64,000 nucleotides of DNA from Cupriavidus sp. P-10 (GTDB taxonomy: Bacteria > Pseudomonadota > Gammaproteobacteria > Burkholderiales > Burkholderiaceae). The stretch lies in contig NZ_AP025172.1 in NCBI RefSeq assembly GCF_003402535.2, positions 558,001-622,000 on the forward strand, in the 5' to 3' direction. The position numbers were made by a program, and so were the translations under genes. Position 1 is the first letter of the stretch; the number at the start of each line of letters is the position of its first letter. Of this stretch, positions 17,440-26,853 are shown in pieces. A model generated the notes under the pieces. It saw only the letters and a list, made by a program, of their open reading frames with translations, had not been told where the DNA came from and searched no databases.

Positions 17440-18404
17440 TCTGGACTATGCGCATGGCGCAGATGATTCTGGAGCTGTCTGCTGGCGAGATCCAGCAGTT
17501 GTGGTGTCGCCTTCAGGTAGACCTCTGTACCGAGCACGTCCTGATGACCGAGATAGGCAGATAGTAAGGGTAGCTTTGCGTGGACATCCACTCCGGTAGA
17601 TGCCCATGCCGTGAGACGATGCACCGCGAAGGCGTGGCGGAACTCGTACGGTCTCGGTCCGATCCTGCCGGCGGGTGGTTTGATCGCCAATTGCCGAAGC
17701 AACCGCCGAATTGCCTCCGATGCGGACTTCACCGTAAGTGGTGTGCCGTCCAGACGAATGAACAACGCTTGCGGTTCTTTGACGCGACGATTCCGAAGGA
17801 GCTGTCGACGTGCCTCCAGGTATTGATGCAGCTCCCTGGCCAGATCCGGGCGAAACGCCACGATGCGGGATCGCCCTTTACTGTGCGACACCAGGAACGT
17901 GTTGCGGCGGAGATCTACGTCCTCCATATTCAGGTGGACCGCTTCTCCCAGTCGCAGGCCAGTGCAGTAAAGCACCAGCATCAATGCGCGAAACATTGGC
18001 CCCCAAATCCAGCGACCGCGATGGCTGCTCGCCGCATGCAGGAGCCGAAGCACTTCTTCATGCGAGAAGATGTACGGGAGAAACGGCGATTCCTTGACTG
18101 GCGCGAGCGCATGTTCGGGAACATATCCGCGCGGATCGGTGCGGCGCCTGTAAAGGCACAACTGGCGGACCACCCCGAATTCCTGGCTCACCGTGACGGC
18201 CTTGCGTCCGGCGACGCGCGACGACCATCTCCGGATAGCCTCATCAAGTGCCACGGTCTGCTCGCCCCATTGTTCGGCAATGAACAGCACGAAGCCGTTG
18301 AGCACAAACTCGCCGCGGTGATATTGCACGCCCATGGCACGCCGGAAGTTCAGAAAGTTCGCTGCATCACGGGCCAGCCCTCTCGCTGTCACAAGCGTTC
18401 TCAT
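17436..18404 (-). CDS. ritB: Tyrosine recombinase, second gene of the trio (RitB-like)
   Basis: A 322-residue phage-integrase-family recombinase. Core-binding domain at the N-terminus; catalytic Arg in YCTGLRLGEAVHL, Lys in SHSKGRSRIVAF, then the box area YEFRHAFAVHRLTAW (EFRH form of HxxR), LGHQDVLGTEVYL with the final Tyr. It overlaps both neighbours by four bases, which implies translational coupling and fixed stoichiometry in the trio. Confidence 0.9.
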   Translation of the reverse strand: MRTLVTARGLARDAANFLNFRRAMGVQYHRGEFVLNGFVLFIAEQWGEQTVALDEAIRRWSSRVAGRKAVTVSQEFGVVRQLCLYRRRTDPRGYVPEHALAPVKESPFLPYIFSHEEVLRLLHAASSHRGRWIWGPMFRALMLVLYCTGLRLGEAVHLNMEDVDLRRNTFLVSHSKGRSRIVAFRPDLARELHQYLEARRQLLRNRRVKEPQALFIRLDGTPLTVKSASEAIRRLLRQLAIKPPAGRIGPRPYEFRHAFAVHRLTAWASTGVDVHAKLPLLSAYLGHQDVLGTEVYLKATPQLLDLASRQLQNHLRHAHSPE

Positions 18405-19636
18405 GATGGCACCGGCAGTGAAACGTCCCGCAACGACTCCGTTGCAATGCGTACGTATGCAGAAATGGAATCCGGGTCGCGATGGCCAAGAATATCGGAG
18501 ACTACCCGCGGGTCCGCACCAAGGTCAATTTGACGTGATGCGTTGGAGTGACGCAGCACGTGGCTGCCGAGGTAAGTAGCTGTCAAGCCGGCCACGGTGG
18601 CATGCTTGACCACGATGTGCCTGACAGCGGACGCGCAACTCAGAGGGGCGAATGGCAACTTGCACTGAAGAAATAGATAGCGGGTCGTTGCGTGTGGTGG
18701 TCTTCCGTCGCGAAGATAGAGAGCCAGTGCCCTCGCGACGGCCGGCAGCAGCGGTAACGTGAAGGCCGTTCCGGTCTTCGGTCGAATCACCCGAAACGTG
18801 GCGGCGCTCCAGTTGATATCGTCAAGTCGCAGCCCGATCACTTCGCCGGCGCCGAAGCCATAGGTGCTCATCATTAGCAGTATCGCGTAGTCGCGCAGAC
18901 CACACGGATTTGACCGGCTAACGGCATGGAGCAACCGCTGCACATCCTCCCACGGCAGCGCCCGACGTGGACGCTCATACTTTGGCTGTACGGGCGCTAT
19001 TACTGAATCGGCGAGATTGCGCCGGCTGCGAGCGGTGGCAATCAGAAAGCGCGCGAAAGACCGGATGCTGCCAGCGATGTCGGCCGTCGTGGTACGGGCG
19101 TATCGATGACTGCAGTCAACGAGAAACGTATCGATATCAACCAGAGTCATGGAGCGCCACGTCTGACCGCACTTGCGAAGATGCTCCAGAAAATAGCCCA
19201 TGTGGATCAGCCTCTTGTGCACAGTCGTCTGCGGGCTGCCGCGATGTGCTATGAGGTGATCCGTGTATGCGCGCAGTACCCCCGTCGCAGGGCAACTGGC
19301 AACCGGCGCAACCCGCCAGGGCGGCGCTTCCCTTCCGAGCACGCAATAAACACGATTCAATGCGTGAACCGCAGTCCTAGCGTTCGCCGCTGCGTCGGGA
19401 CCTATATCATGCCGTCGGGAATACCAATCGACGAAGCGACGTGCACCATAGAGAGTCAACTGGGCTTGCTCGTGCAGTCCGCGCTGGTCGCAATATGCCC
19501 TGAAGCGCCTGATCCACCGGAGATACACGTAGGCACTGCCGTCCTTTACGGAGCGGTCGTCACGCCACACGTGGATGATCTCGCTCGTCGTCGGGGACGG
19601 CCTGGATCGGCGTGTATCGGTCGGATCAAGCTGCAT
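18401..19636 (-). CDS. ritA: Tyrosine recombinase, first gene of the trio (RitA-like)
   Basis: A 411-residue tyrosine recombinase, the longest of the three. Motifs: Arg-box region MSTYGFGAGEVIGLRLDDIN, in which the expected Arg after GxxG is not obvious (GAGEVIG), Lys in RPKTGTAFTLPL, box HVLRHSNASRQI, and LGHRDPDSISAYVRI with the nucleophile Tyr. The possible loss of the first Arg should be checked by alignment. Its start lies inside the end of the upstream ORF in another frame (91-base overlap). Confidence 0.88.
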   Translation of the reverse strand: MQLDPTDTRRSRPSPTTSEIIHVWRDDRSVKDGSAYVYLRWIRRFRAYCDQRGLHEQAQLTLYGARRFVDWYSRRHDIGPDAAANARTAVHALNRVYCVLGREAPPWRVAPVASCPATGVLRAYTDHLIAHRGSPQTTVHKRLIHMGYFLEHLRKCGQTWRSMTLVDIDTFLVDCSHRYARTTTADIAGSIRSFARFLIATARSRRNLADSVIAPVQPKYERPRRALPWEDVQRLLHAVSRSNPCGLRDYAILLMMSTYGFGAGEVIGLRLDDINWSAATFRVIRPKTGTAFTLPLLPAVARALALYLRDGRPPHATTRYLFLQCKLPFAPLSCASAVRHIVVKHATVAGLTATYLGSHVLRHSNASRQIDLGADPRVVSDILGHRDPDSISAYVRIATESLRDVSLPVPS

Positions 19637-20310
19637 AATGTTTGCTCAAAGTTGACCGCTGCAGCGTAGATCGGCTCGCGCCTCCCGTCAGGCCCCGTGT
19701 CTTGTTGGTCAAGCGCAGGACGGATCCACACGCCTCGCTGCAATCTCAGAAAACCCAGCGGTGCCGGTAGTTCGCTGAGTATCTGTGGTGGGAGCGCATG
19801 CCTCAACTCCAGTAGCGTCCGGTACGGGCTGGCTTCGCCGGGCATGCGGCACCTTTGCGGCATGCTCGGCGTTGGCAGTTGCAGGGAAGATACCGCATGC
19901 AGCGCTGCTTCAACCGCGCGTACCCTGCGGCGCAACCAACGTACAGCCGACGGCAAACTCACGTCGTCCCGCCGTAGCGCATCGGCAGCGGCCTCCATGC
20001 TGCGCACATGCGGCAAGCTTGCGACGGCGGCGTCGATCGAGGCAAGCAGACCCGGCAGCCTTGCGGCGAGAAAATCAGGCAGGAGACTGAAAGTTCGGTG
20101 TCCCTGAGGACAGTACCACCTGGCAATGCGCATCCCTGATGGTGCCGCACGCCGATAGGTGCCATGGCGAGCAAACGAGCAACCGCCAGAGGGATGCAAC
20201 GGACAACGGTCCAAACGCGCGATGAGCCATTCGCGATTCGCGACGTAGCTCTCGGCACTCGATACCGTTCGCAGTGGGATCTGCATGTTCACCGCCCAGA
20301 CGCCGTACAT
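19546..20310 (-). CDS. Zinc-ribbon protein in RIT element (DUF6431-like)
   Basis: A 254-residue protein at the promoter-proximal end of the RIT element. Near the N-terminus it shows CPLHPSGGCSFARHGTYRRA, then IARWYCPQGHRTFSLLPDFL. This pattern (paired Cys/His, RYxC..xHRTxSxLP) resembles the transposase-like zinc ribbon of the DUF6431 group. A helical region with RRVRAVEAALHAV follows. It may bind the element ends or assist the recombinases; this is inference from position. The ORF overlaps ritA by 91 bases in a different frame, so one of the two ends or starts may be mis-set. Confidence 0.55.
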   Translation of the reverse strand: MYGVWAVNMQIPLRTVSSAESYVANREWLIARLDRCPLHPSGGCSFARHGTYRRAAPSGMRIARWYCPQGHRTFSLLPDFLAARLPGLLASIDAAVASLPHVRSMEAAADALRRDDVSLPSAVRWLRRRVRAVEAALHAVSSLQLPTPSMPQRCRMPGEASPYRTLLELRHALPPQILSELPAPLGFLRLQRGVWIRPALDQQDTGPDGRREPIYAAAVNFEQTLCSLIRPIHADPGRPRRRARSSTCGVTTAP

Positions 20311-20391
20311 GCATAGCGTCCAGACAGATAATATGCCGAGTTGTTTGGCCCTTCAAACTCGTCCGTTGGCGCCCGAACGGCGCTCACCCCA

Positions 20392-20415
20392 CATAAAACG
20401 GTACTCGGGATACTG
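20392..20415 (-). repeat. RIT right terminal inverted repeat
   Basis: Contains CGGTACTCGGGATACTG up to 20415; mate of the repeat at 16328-16351. Confidence 0.88.
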
Positions 20416-20419
20416 AGCG

Positions 20420-20439
20420 GTATCTGGAGCTCCAGATAC
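20420..20439. repeat. Perfect 20-base palindrome beside RIT right end
   Basis: GTATCTGGAGCTCCAGATAC, four bases outside the right inverted repeat. It could be part of the insertion target or an unrelated operator. Confidence 0.6.
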
Positions 20440-20580
20440 AGCGCATTTTCGGCGCATGTTTGCCGCTCGGATGTGGATGGTTCACAACTGCCCCTGCGTG
20501 TACGCGGATTCTGCCAGGCAGATGCGCGCGTGTGCTGCGGCCCGGGAAGACATCGTGGTGCCGGTCATCCGAGCCGCTGA

Positions 20581-21594
20581 TCAAATATCCAACACGATCT
20601 TGCCGATATGCTGATTTGTTTCCTGGTAGCGAAAGGCGTCAACCATCGCTTCCAGCGGAAAGTGCCGATCAATGACCGGGCGGATGCCGGAGATATTCAG
20701 GGCGCGCACCATGTCAAGTTGGTGTCGGCGGCTACCCACCAGCAGACCGGTCAGGCGCAGGTGCTTGCGCAGCATCTGGGTGACGGTGACCGGCCCGGTC
20801 GGGTTTCCCAATGAGCCGATCACGGCGATATGTCCGCCGACACGGACTGCCGCCATCGACTGATCTAGGGTTGCGGCGCCGCCAACCTCGATTACATGGT
20901 CGGCGCCAACGCCGCCTGTCATCTCGCGTACGGTCTCGCCCCAATGCGCCGTTTTGCGATAGTTGATCAGGCAATCTGCGCCAAGTTTGTGAAGCCTGCC
21001 AAGCTTCTCGTCCGAGGACGAGGTGGCAATTACCCGCGCGCCGGCCGCTTTGGCGAATTGCAGGGCAAAGACTGATACGCCGCCGGTGCCGAGCACCAGC
21101 ACGGTCTCTCCCGGTTTCAAGACGCCATCGACAAACAATGCCCGCCAGGCCGTTAAGCCGGCCGTGGTTAAAGTGGCGGCTTCAGCATGGCTGTAGCCGT
21201 GTGGAGCGTGCGTGAAGCACGCTTCGGGCAACGTCACGGCTTCCCGCGCAAAGCCGTCGACGCCATCCCCGGGAACGGTAGCGAAATCGCACACCGGCGG
21301 CTCTCCATCATGCCACGTCGGGAAGAACGTGCTGACGACATGGTCCCCGACCGAGAATGCCTTCACGCCCGCACCAATGGCTGTGACTTCCCCAGCGCCA
21401 TCTGCCATCGGAATACGCCGTTCCGTCAAGCCCCGGCGGCCAGAAACCACGGCGTAGTCATGATAGTTGAGCGAACTCGCACGTATGCGGACGGCGATTT
21501 CGCCAGGACCCGGAGGGGCGGCCGTGGCTTCGCCGATGACAATGTGCTCGAAACCGGCCGGCGGATCGAGGTATACGGCTTTAGCGGAAGTCAT
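20581..21594 (-). CDS. MDR-family NAD(P)-dependent alcohol dehydrogenase
   Basis: A 337-residue medium-chain dehydrogenase. It begins MTSAKAVYLDPPAGFEHIVI; ATG 21594 has AAGGAA upstream and replaces a longer frame with an unrelated extension. Domain marks: SLNYHDYAVVSGRRGLTERR, MADGAGEVTAIGAGV, cofactor loop VLGTGGVSVFALQFAKAAGA and a final HIGKIVLDI. Catalytic zinc ligands are not obvious, as in the quinone-reductase-like branch (the PA4889-type dehydrogenases). The gene stands alone on the minus strand beside the RIT element. Confidence 0.85.
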   Translation of the reverse strand: MTSAKAVYLDPPAGFEHIVIGEATAAPPGPGEIAVRIRASSLNYHDYAVVSGRRGLTERRIPMADGAGEVTAIGAGVKAFSVGDHVVSTFFPTWHDGEPPVCDFATVPGDGVDGFAREAVTLPEACFTHAPHGYSHAEAATLTTAGLTAWRALFVDGVLKPGETVLVLGTGGVSVFALQFAKAAGARVIATSSSDEKLGRLHKLGADCLINYRKTAHWGETVREMTGGVGADHVIEVGGAATLDQSMAAVRVGGHIAVIGSLGNPTGPVTVTQMLRKHLRLTGLLVGSRRHQLDMVRALNISGIRPVIDRHFPLEAMVDAFRYQETNQHIGKIVLDI

Positions 21595-21945
21595 GGTATT
21601 CCTTAGGTCGCCGACAAAAATACGGTCTGAGTTTAGCACCTGAGTATTATTAAAGTCGACAATATCTGGTGGCTGTGAGGGCCCAGTAATCAGCTGCCCT
21701 GCACACGGCTTGCGCTTTGATATTCGGAGCGGCCAGTGCACCGCTTCTGCGAATATGCGTATCCCCACCTACGAAGTCGTGATGGTGGACAAGCAGCTTT
21801 GGCTGGTTGTGCCAGAACCCGATAGCTGAGCATTCCAAGGGAGGGGACGACCTGCCCTGCGTTGGTGGATGATGTCTGTTGCGGAATCATCTGGTTCAGC
21901 GACCGTATCGATCGCTGTGTCACGAAATAGCAGGGGTGGCTGAAC
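21595..21945. other. Intergenic, no supported gene
   Basis: About 350 bases. Minus-strand frames contain a short stretch (FWHNQPKLLVHHHDFVGG) that may be a gene remnant, but I cannot assign it. Confidence 0.4.
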
Positions 21946-22740
21946 TTAGCCGATGCTGAAGCGTTGGCCGTCATCCACGACAAGCGTCGCACCGGTCATG
22001 AATGCGCTGGCCGGCGAGGCGAGCATCAGCAGCGCGCTATCGAGTGCTTCGGTAGTGCCCAGGCGTTGGCGAGGCAGGCCCTCAACGATCTTCTTGCCCG
22101 CGGGGGTCAGGAACATGGCGCGGTTGATGTCAGTCTCGATGTAGCCAGGACTGATGGCATTGACGTTAATGCTGTGGCGTGCCCATTCGTGGGCCATGGT
22201 GCGGGTCAGATGCTCCAGCGCTGCCTTGCTGGCGCCGTAGATGCCGAGGTACTGCGGGTGCGTCTGCGCAGCGAGCGAGCATATGTTGATGATGCGTCCG
22301 CGCAGTTGCTTGTCGATAAGGCGGCGAGCGAAGGCCGTAGACATCAGCAATGCGGCTTTCGTGTTCACGTCGAATACTCGGTCGAACATTTTCGCGTCCA
22401 CGTCGAGCAGCGTCGAGCGCCCGCCGACGCCTGCATTATTCACAAGCGCCCATAGTGGCGGCATGTTTTGCTGGATTTCATCCAGGACGAGGTGCACGGC
22501 TTCTTGGTCAGCAACGTCGACGGGAAACGCCCGCGCTGTACCGCCGACTTGGGCAATCAGTCTCGCGGTTTCCCGCAGCGCCTCCGGTCGCCTGCCCAGC
22601 AGGGCGACATGCGCGCCGGTGGCGGCCAGCGTCCTTGCCGCCTGCCGCCCAAGTCCCGAGCCAGCGCCCGTGACGATGGCCGTCAGGCCTCGCAGGCCGA
22701 AGCGCTCGGCGAAAAACTCCGTGTCAAAACCATCGGTCAT
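21946..22740 (-). CDS. Short-chain dehydrogenase/reductase (SDR)
   Basis: A 264-residue classical SDR. Visible: cofactor motif TGAGSGLGRQAA near residue 25, VDVAD, NNAGVG near residue 97, catalytic Ser region INICSLAAQ, the YGASK active site near residue 170, and ISPGYIETDIN. ATG 22740 is favoured because AAAGGA lies at proper distance, whereas ATG 22746 is too close to it. It probably oxidises a secondary alcohol or 3-hydroxyacyl intermediate; the substrate is unknown. Confidence 0.88.
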   Translation of the reverse strand: MTDGFDTEFFAERFGLRGLTAIVTGAGSGLGRQAARTLAATGAHVALLGRRPEALRETARLIAQVGGTARAFPVDVADQEAVHLVLDEIQQNMPPLWALVNNAGVGGRSTLLDVDAKMFDRVFDVNTKAALLMSTAFARRLIDKQLRGRIINICSLAAQTHPQYLGIYGASKAALEHLTRTMAHEWARHSINVNAISPGYIETDINRAMFLTPAGKKIVEGLPRQRLGTTEALDSALLMLASPASAFMTGATLVVDDGQRFSIG

Positions 22741-22984
22741 TTTCATTCCTTTATGTGATGTCGTTTTATCAGGGCAATGCTGCGCAATCTGCCTCGGGTT
22801 CAGTCCATCTTGATGCCGAGGCGCTGCACGATCTTCCTGTTCAATACCGACTGTATTTTTCGGGTCGCGCTGCTGCGCATCCAGAGTTCTGTCTGGCTAT
22901 GCTCGAATCCCGATGAACGGCGCCTTTCGCGAGCCGCCGCGGTGTGCCGCCGACCCTCACTTCGTCGTGAATGCGCCTGTAGGG

Positions 22985-23060
22985 CGTGCTGCCGTGCGAC
23001 CGGGGCACTCATGTGCCGATCGACGGGGGCGTTCAGGTCAGTATATCCGTGTTCGGGAGA
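22985..23060 (+). pseudogene. Possible SDR C-terminal remnant
   Basis: The plus strand reads VLPCDRGTHVPIDGGVQVSI, which resembles the last strand of SDR enzymes (P-x-DGG). No upstream domain is present. The rest of 22741-23386 holds no gene I can support. Confidence 0.3.
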
Positions 23061-23386
23061 GATTTGGACGACGCGCAGCAGGCCGACCGTGCGTTGCGCG
23101 CTCTCACGAAAGTCAATATGACCCCGTCGGGCGGTGGTGGGGTGGACAGTAAATCCGGCACATGGCGCGGCTTTGCTTACACGACCGTCCGGATCGAAGC
23201 TGTGGTAGTCGAGGATCCTGTGTTCCTGTGATAGCGGATTGCTGTCATCAAAAGGAAAGTCCGCTGCGCGCAAGGGAAAGCGGAGAATGACGCCGGGGCG
23301 GATGATTCAATCTGGGTTTTCCTTTGGTGAGCTCCAGCGGCCAGCCGCAGCTGAGCTTTCATACTTGCTAGAGAACAGGAGACGGG

Positions 23387-24367
23387 ATGGCGAAAGTCGT
23401 TAAGTTTTACGAAACAGGCGGGCCCGAGGTCCTTCGCTTCGAGGAAGTTAGCGTGGGTGACCCGGGACCCGGAGAGGTTCGCGTCCGTCACGTGGCCGTA
23501 GGGCTGAATTTTGCCGACACTTACTTCCGCAGCGGTAATTACAAGGTCCCGCTGCCCAGCGGCATCGGCAACGAGGCCGCCGGCGTTATCCAAGCCGTCG
23601 GTGCCGGCGTCACCCATCTGGCGGTCGGCGACCGTGTGACTTATACGGGATTTACCAACACGCTGGGTGCCTACAGCACGGAGCGGCTGATCTCTGCCGA
23701 TCCGCTGATCAAGCTGCCGGAGACAATCAGTTGCGAAGTCGCGGCTGCCATGACCATGCGGGGCTTGTCAGCGGCCTACCTGATGCGCCGGATCTACCCC
23801 TTCAAGGCGGGCGACTCCATCCTGCTGCATGCCGCGGCAGGCGGTGTCGGCCTGATCATTTCGCAATGGGCCAAGCTGCAGGGATTAACGGTGATCGGCA
23901 CGGTTTCTACCGATGCCAAGGCCGAAGTCGCGCGCGCCCATGGCTGTGACCACACCATCAATTACAGCCATGAGGACGTGGCCACGCGCGTGCGGGAACT
24001 GACGGATGGCGTGGGCGTGAACGTGGTCTTCGACAGCGTGGGCAAGGACACCTTCATGGCCTCGCTGGACTCCCTCAAGCGCCGCGGCCTGCTGGTGTGC
24101 GTGGGTTTCGCCTCTGGCCCCGTCACCGGGTTCGATCCGGCCATACTGGCCCGCAAAGGCTCGGCATTCCTGACGCGCCCGGGCCTGGCCGACTATATCG
24201 CCGATCCTGCCGAGAAGGCAGAACTGGTCGGCGAGCTGTTCGGCCATGTGGCAGCTGGCCGCATCCAAATCGGGATTAACCAGCGCTATGCCCTGCAAGA
24301 TGCCGTGCAGGCACACCGGGACCTGGAGGCTCGAAAGACCACGGGCTCCTCCATTTTTGTGATTTGA
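23387..24367 (+). CDS. NADPH:quinone oxidoreductase (QorA-like)
   Basis: A 326-residue zinc-free MDR enzyme close to the classical quinone oxidoreductases. Marks: ETGGPEVLRFEEVSVGDPGP, GLNFADTYFRSGNYKVPLPS, GNEAAGVIQAVGAGV, cofactor loop LHAAAGGVGLIISQWAKLQG and DVVFDSVGK-type segment (NVVFDSVGKDTF). AGGAGACGGG precedes the start. It reduces quinones or activated C=C bonds with NADPH. It is not overlapped by neighbours and looks monocistronic. Confidence 0.9.
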   Translation: MAKVVKFYETGGPEVLRFEEVSVGDPGPGEVRVRHVAVGLNFADTYFRSGNYKVPLPSGIGNEAAGVIQAVGAGVTHLAVGDRVTYTGFTNTLGAYSTERLISADPLIKLPETISCEVAAAMTMRGLSAAYLMRRIYPFKAGDSILLHAAAGGVGLIISQWAKLQGLTVIGTVSTDAKAEVARAHGCDHTINYSHEDVATRVRELTDGVGVNVVFDSVGKDTFMASLDSLKRRGLLVCVGFASGPVTGFDPAILARKGSAFLTRPGLADYIADPAEKAELVGELFGHVAAGRIQIGINQRYALQDAVQAHRDLEARKTTGSSIFVI

Positions 24368-24579
24368 CAGCTCCCCTTTCGGGAACCGCAAACAGCCAGG
24401 CAGGTTGGGCCTGCAACACGTAGCCCCGGTGATATGGCAGACGGACCCGGTTGTTCCGGATCCGCTGTCGGTGGCGCTCATGCGGGCGAACCAGACCTCA
24501 ACTTGACTGAGCCTGGGGCGTGTATGAAGACGTTCCACCGGTGCGAAGTCGCCCGGTGGAGCTTCCATGGCGCGTCGGA

Positions 24580-25818
24580 CTAGACGATGACGCCATTATT
24601 TACGTCAGCGAGGGTCTGCGCCCCGAGCATAGCCATGTTTCGATCGACCTCATCGCGCAAGAGGGTGATGGCGTGGCGAACACCTTCAGCTCCCCCAACG
24701 GACGCAGCGTAGATAAAAGGCCGTCCTAGGAAGACAAAGCGGGCTCCCAATGCCAGGGCTTTCAAAACATCACCGCCTCGCCGGATACCACTGTCCATCA
24801 TGACGGTCGTCTTGTGCGCGACGCTTTCACAAATTTCCGGCAACACTGCCAGCGGTTCCACGGCACCGTCCAATTGGCGGCCACCGTGATTCGAGACGAT
24901 GATGCCGTCGGCGCCCAGGGCGACAGCGCGTTCGGCGTCGGACTTATGCAAGATGCCTTTGATGACCAGGTTGCCGCGCCATCTCTGCCGGATTCGTTCG
25001 ATATCGGTCCAGTTGAGGTGATCACGCCCGGTCGTATCCCGAATCGCTGAGGCCGACAAGATCGGTGCGCCGCGCGTCGCAAAGGAGTTCTCAAAATGCG
25101 GCATCCCACTTGAGAGGAGCGTTCTGGCGAACGTTCCCGCCAGCCAACGCGGCCGGGACATGCCGTCGAACGCCAGGCGGAGAGATGGCCGTAAAGGCAA
25201 CGAGAAGCCAGTACGGACGTTATTCTCCCGGTTGGCCCAGACGGGAATATCAACCGTCAGGACAAGCGTAGCGAACCCGGCCGCCCCAATCCGCTCAATC
25301 AGGGCGTCCCGCCGCGTGGCATCGCCAGGCAGATACGCCTGAAACCACGTGCCTGGCGCGGCAGCGTGAACGACTTCCATCGGAATCAGGGACGTGCCAC
25401 TCATGATTGCGGGTATCTGTTCTTCCCGCGCTGTTTGCGCCAGAACCACATCACCACGCAGCGCGGCAATCGCACTGATTCCGACGGGCGCTATCCCAAA
25501 GGGAGACGCGTAACGCTGCCCGAAGATCTCCGTCGCTTGCGACCTTCCAGACACGTCGACAAGGACCTTGGGACGAAACTTGACCTCGTCGAATGCCGTC
25601 CTGTTGCCGGCGAGCGACTTTTCATCCTCCGCGGCGCCGGCAATATAGCCAAAGATCGGGCGCGGAAGCACTCGCTTTGCGGCGACTTCAAAATCGGCAA
25701 GCGAGAGGATGGAGCGTAGTCGTCGAGGAAGCTGAGGGTTGGCGCCATAGGCAGGCTTGGCAGGCATTCCAGCGCCCGGAGCTACCTGGCTTTCTGTAAC
25801 TTCTGTTCGAGATGTCAT
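24580..25818 (-). CDS. FMN-dependent alpha-hydroxy acid oxidase/dehydrogenase
   Basis: A 412-residue TIM-barrel flavoprotein of the L-lactate dehydrogenase/glycolate oxidase family. It has LADFEVAAKRVLPRPIFGYI with AGAAEDE near residue 55, SPFGIAPVG, the catalytic IIVSNHGGRQLDGA (His/Arg) near residue 300 and the phosphate-binding DSGIRRGGDVLKALALGARF. It oxidises 2-hydroxy acids to 2-oxo acids. It lies 57 bases downstream of csiD on the same strand, so it may oxidise the 2-hydroxyglutarate made by CsiD in place of the usual LhgO. Confidence 0.9.
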   Translation of the reverse strand: MTSRTEVTESQVAPGAGMPAKPAYGANPQLPRRLRSILSLADFEVAAKRVLPRPIFGYIAGAAEDEKSLAGNRTAFDEVKFRPKVLVDVSGRSQATEIFGQRYASPFGIAPVGISAIAALRGDVVLAQTAREEQIPAIMSGTSLIPMEVVHAAAPGTWFQAYLPGDATRRDALIERIGAAGFATLVLTVDIPVWANRENNVRTGFSLPLRPSLRLAFDGMSRPRWLAGTFARTLLSSGMPHFENSFATRGAPILSASAIRDTTGRDHLNWTDIERIRQRWRGNLVIKGILHKSDAERAVALGADGIIVSNHGGRQLDGAVEPLAVLPEICESVAHKTTVMMDSGIRRGGDVLKALALGARFVFLGRPFIYAASVGGAEGVRHAITLLRDEVDRNMAMLGAQTLADVNNGVIV

Positions 25819-25875
25819 CTTGATTTGAAGCGTCTGTTAGACCCAACCACTGTCGTGCCGGATTCCATTGAGCAG

Positions 25876-26805
25876 TCAGGCAAACGTCCCGCGCTGACGC
25901 ATCAGCTCACGGAACAGCGCCTCATTCTTCTTGAACGGCGCACGACCATGGACGTAGAAGTAGTTGTTTAGCACTACCAGATCGCCGACGGGCAGTGACA
26001 CTTCCTTTGTTCCCGATGAGGCCTCCATGGAAGTCGACAGGTCGTTGAGAAATGCCGCCTCCTCGCGATTGCGCGGCTGTACAAACTGATCGATGAAGGA
26101 CATCGACAACCCAAACTCGTTCTGAAAGAAGACCGGACGCTCGATCCTGTCGCTGACATTCTTGGATCCAGGTGCCTTGTAGAGGAAAGGCAGCGTCCCG
26201 AGACGATGACTGACAAAGCGATCAAGGTCTTCCCAGTCGTCCAGGTGTAGGAATCGGGACTCGCCGCCAATGGCATTCTGTTCTGCAAACTTCATCATCA
26301 ACAGCCAGTCCGTCGCTTCGGTCACGAATGTGCCGTCGGTGTGCATCGTGAACAGTCGATAGGCCTGGCGCAAATAGGAGTCGCTGTTGTCCGTGTGCTT
26401 GACCACGAAGCGGGCATAGTAAGTCCCCGACATCGCATCGTGGTTGCTGGGGCCCAGGAGGTGCCCGATGGCCGTGCCGAAGCGAACGAAATCGTCGGCG
26501 TCCGTCGTCAGTCCCTGGAGTCCTACCGTAAAGCCACCATGCTGCCGGTCCTTCACGATGTCATTGATGGTTGTCGCGAAGTCCTCGCCGACATGTTTCG
26601 CGAGCGTGCTCGCGAGCTTGTAGCGCATGAAGGGCACATACTCGAGGTTCTGAACATCGACCTTGCGTACGTCCTGCAGAAATCCAAGGAGGGCTTGACG
26701 CCCAACGGTCACATGCAGGATGCGATGGTGATCCGGGTGGGCGGACAATTGGAAGCGGGACGCGTCATTGCGGCCAAGCAATGCTGTTGGAAGCGGGGCA
26801 TTCAT
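25876..26805 (-). CDS. csiD: CsiD/GlaH-like glutarate 2-hydroxylase
   Basis: A 309-residue Fe(II)/2-oxoglutarate dioxygenase of the CsiD family (E. coli CsiD/GlaH hydroxylates glutarate to L-2-hydroxyglutarate). Recognisable blocks: YRLFTMHTDGTFVTEATDWL (His-x-Asp of the triad), FLHLDDWEDLDRFVSH, SFIDQFVQPRNREEAAFLND, NNYFYVHGRAPF (distal His) and ELMRQRGTF (2-oxoglutarate Arg). This places glutarate, an intermediate of lysine breakdown, as the likely substrate. It is divergent from a LysR gene and upstream of the FMN oxidase. Confidence 0.85.
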   Translation of the reverse strand: MNAPLPTALLGRNDASRFQLSAHPDHHRILHVTVGRQALLGFLQDVRKVDVQNLEYVPFMRYKLASTLAKHVGEDFATTINDIVKDRQHGGFTVGLQGLTTDADDFVRFGTAIGHLLGPSNHDAMSGTYYARFVVKHTDNSDSYLRQAYRLFTMHTDGTFVTEATDWLLMMKFAEQNAIGGESRFLHLDDWEDLDRFVSHRLGTLPFLYKAPGSKNVSDRIERPVFFQNEFGLSMSFIDQFVQPRNREEAAFLNDLSTSMEASSGTKEVSLPVGDLVVLNNYFYVHGRAPFKKNEALFRELMRQRGTFA

Positions 26806-26853
26806 CGATCGTTCTCTGAGATGTGGTATGACGCTATTTCATCGGGATTTCTT

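Larger units (their letters stand above)
16328..20415 (-). mobile_element. RIT element (recombinases in trio)
   Basis: A 4.1-kb element bounded by 24-base inverted repeats with one mismatch (16328-16351 and 20392-20415). It contains three tyrosine recombinase genes overlapping by four bases each, the hallmark of RIT elements described in Cupriavidus and other proteobacteria, plus a fourth ORF at the promoter-proximal end. I found no obvious target-site duplication. Confidence 0.88.
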
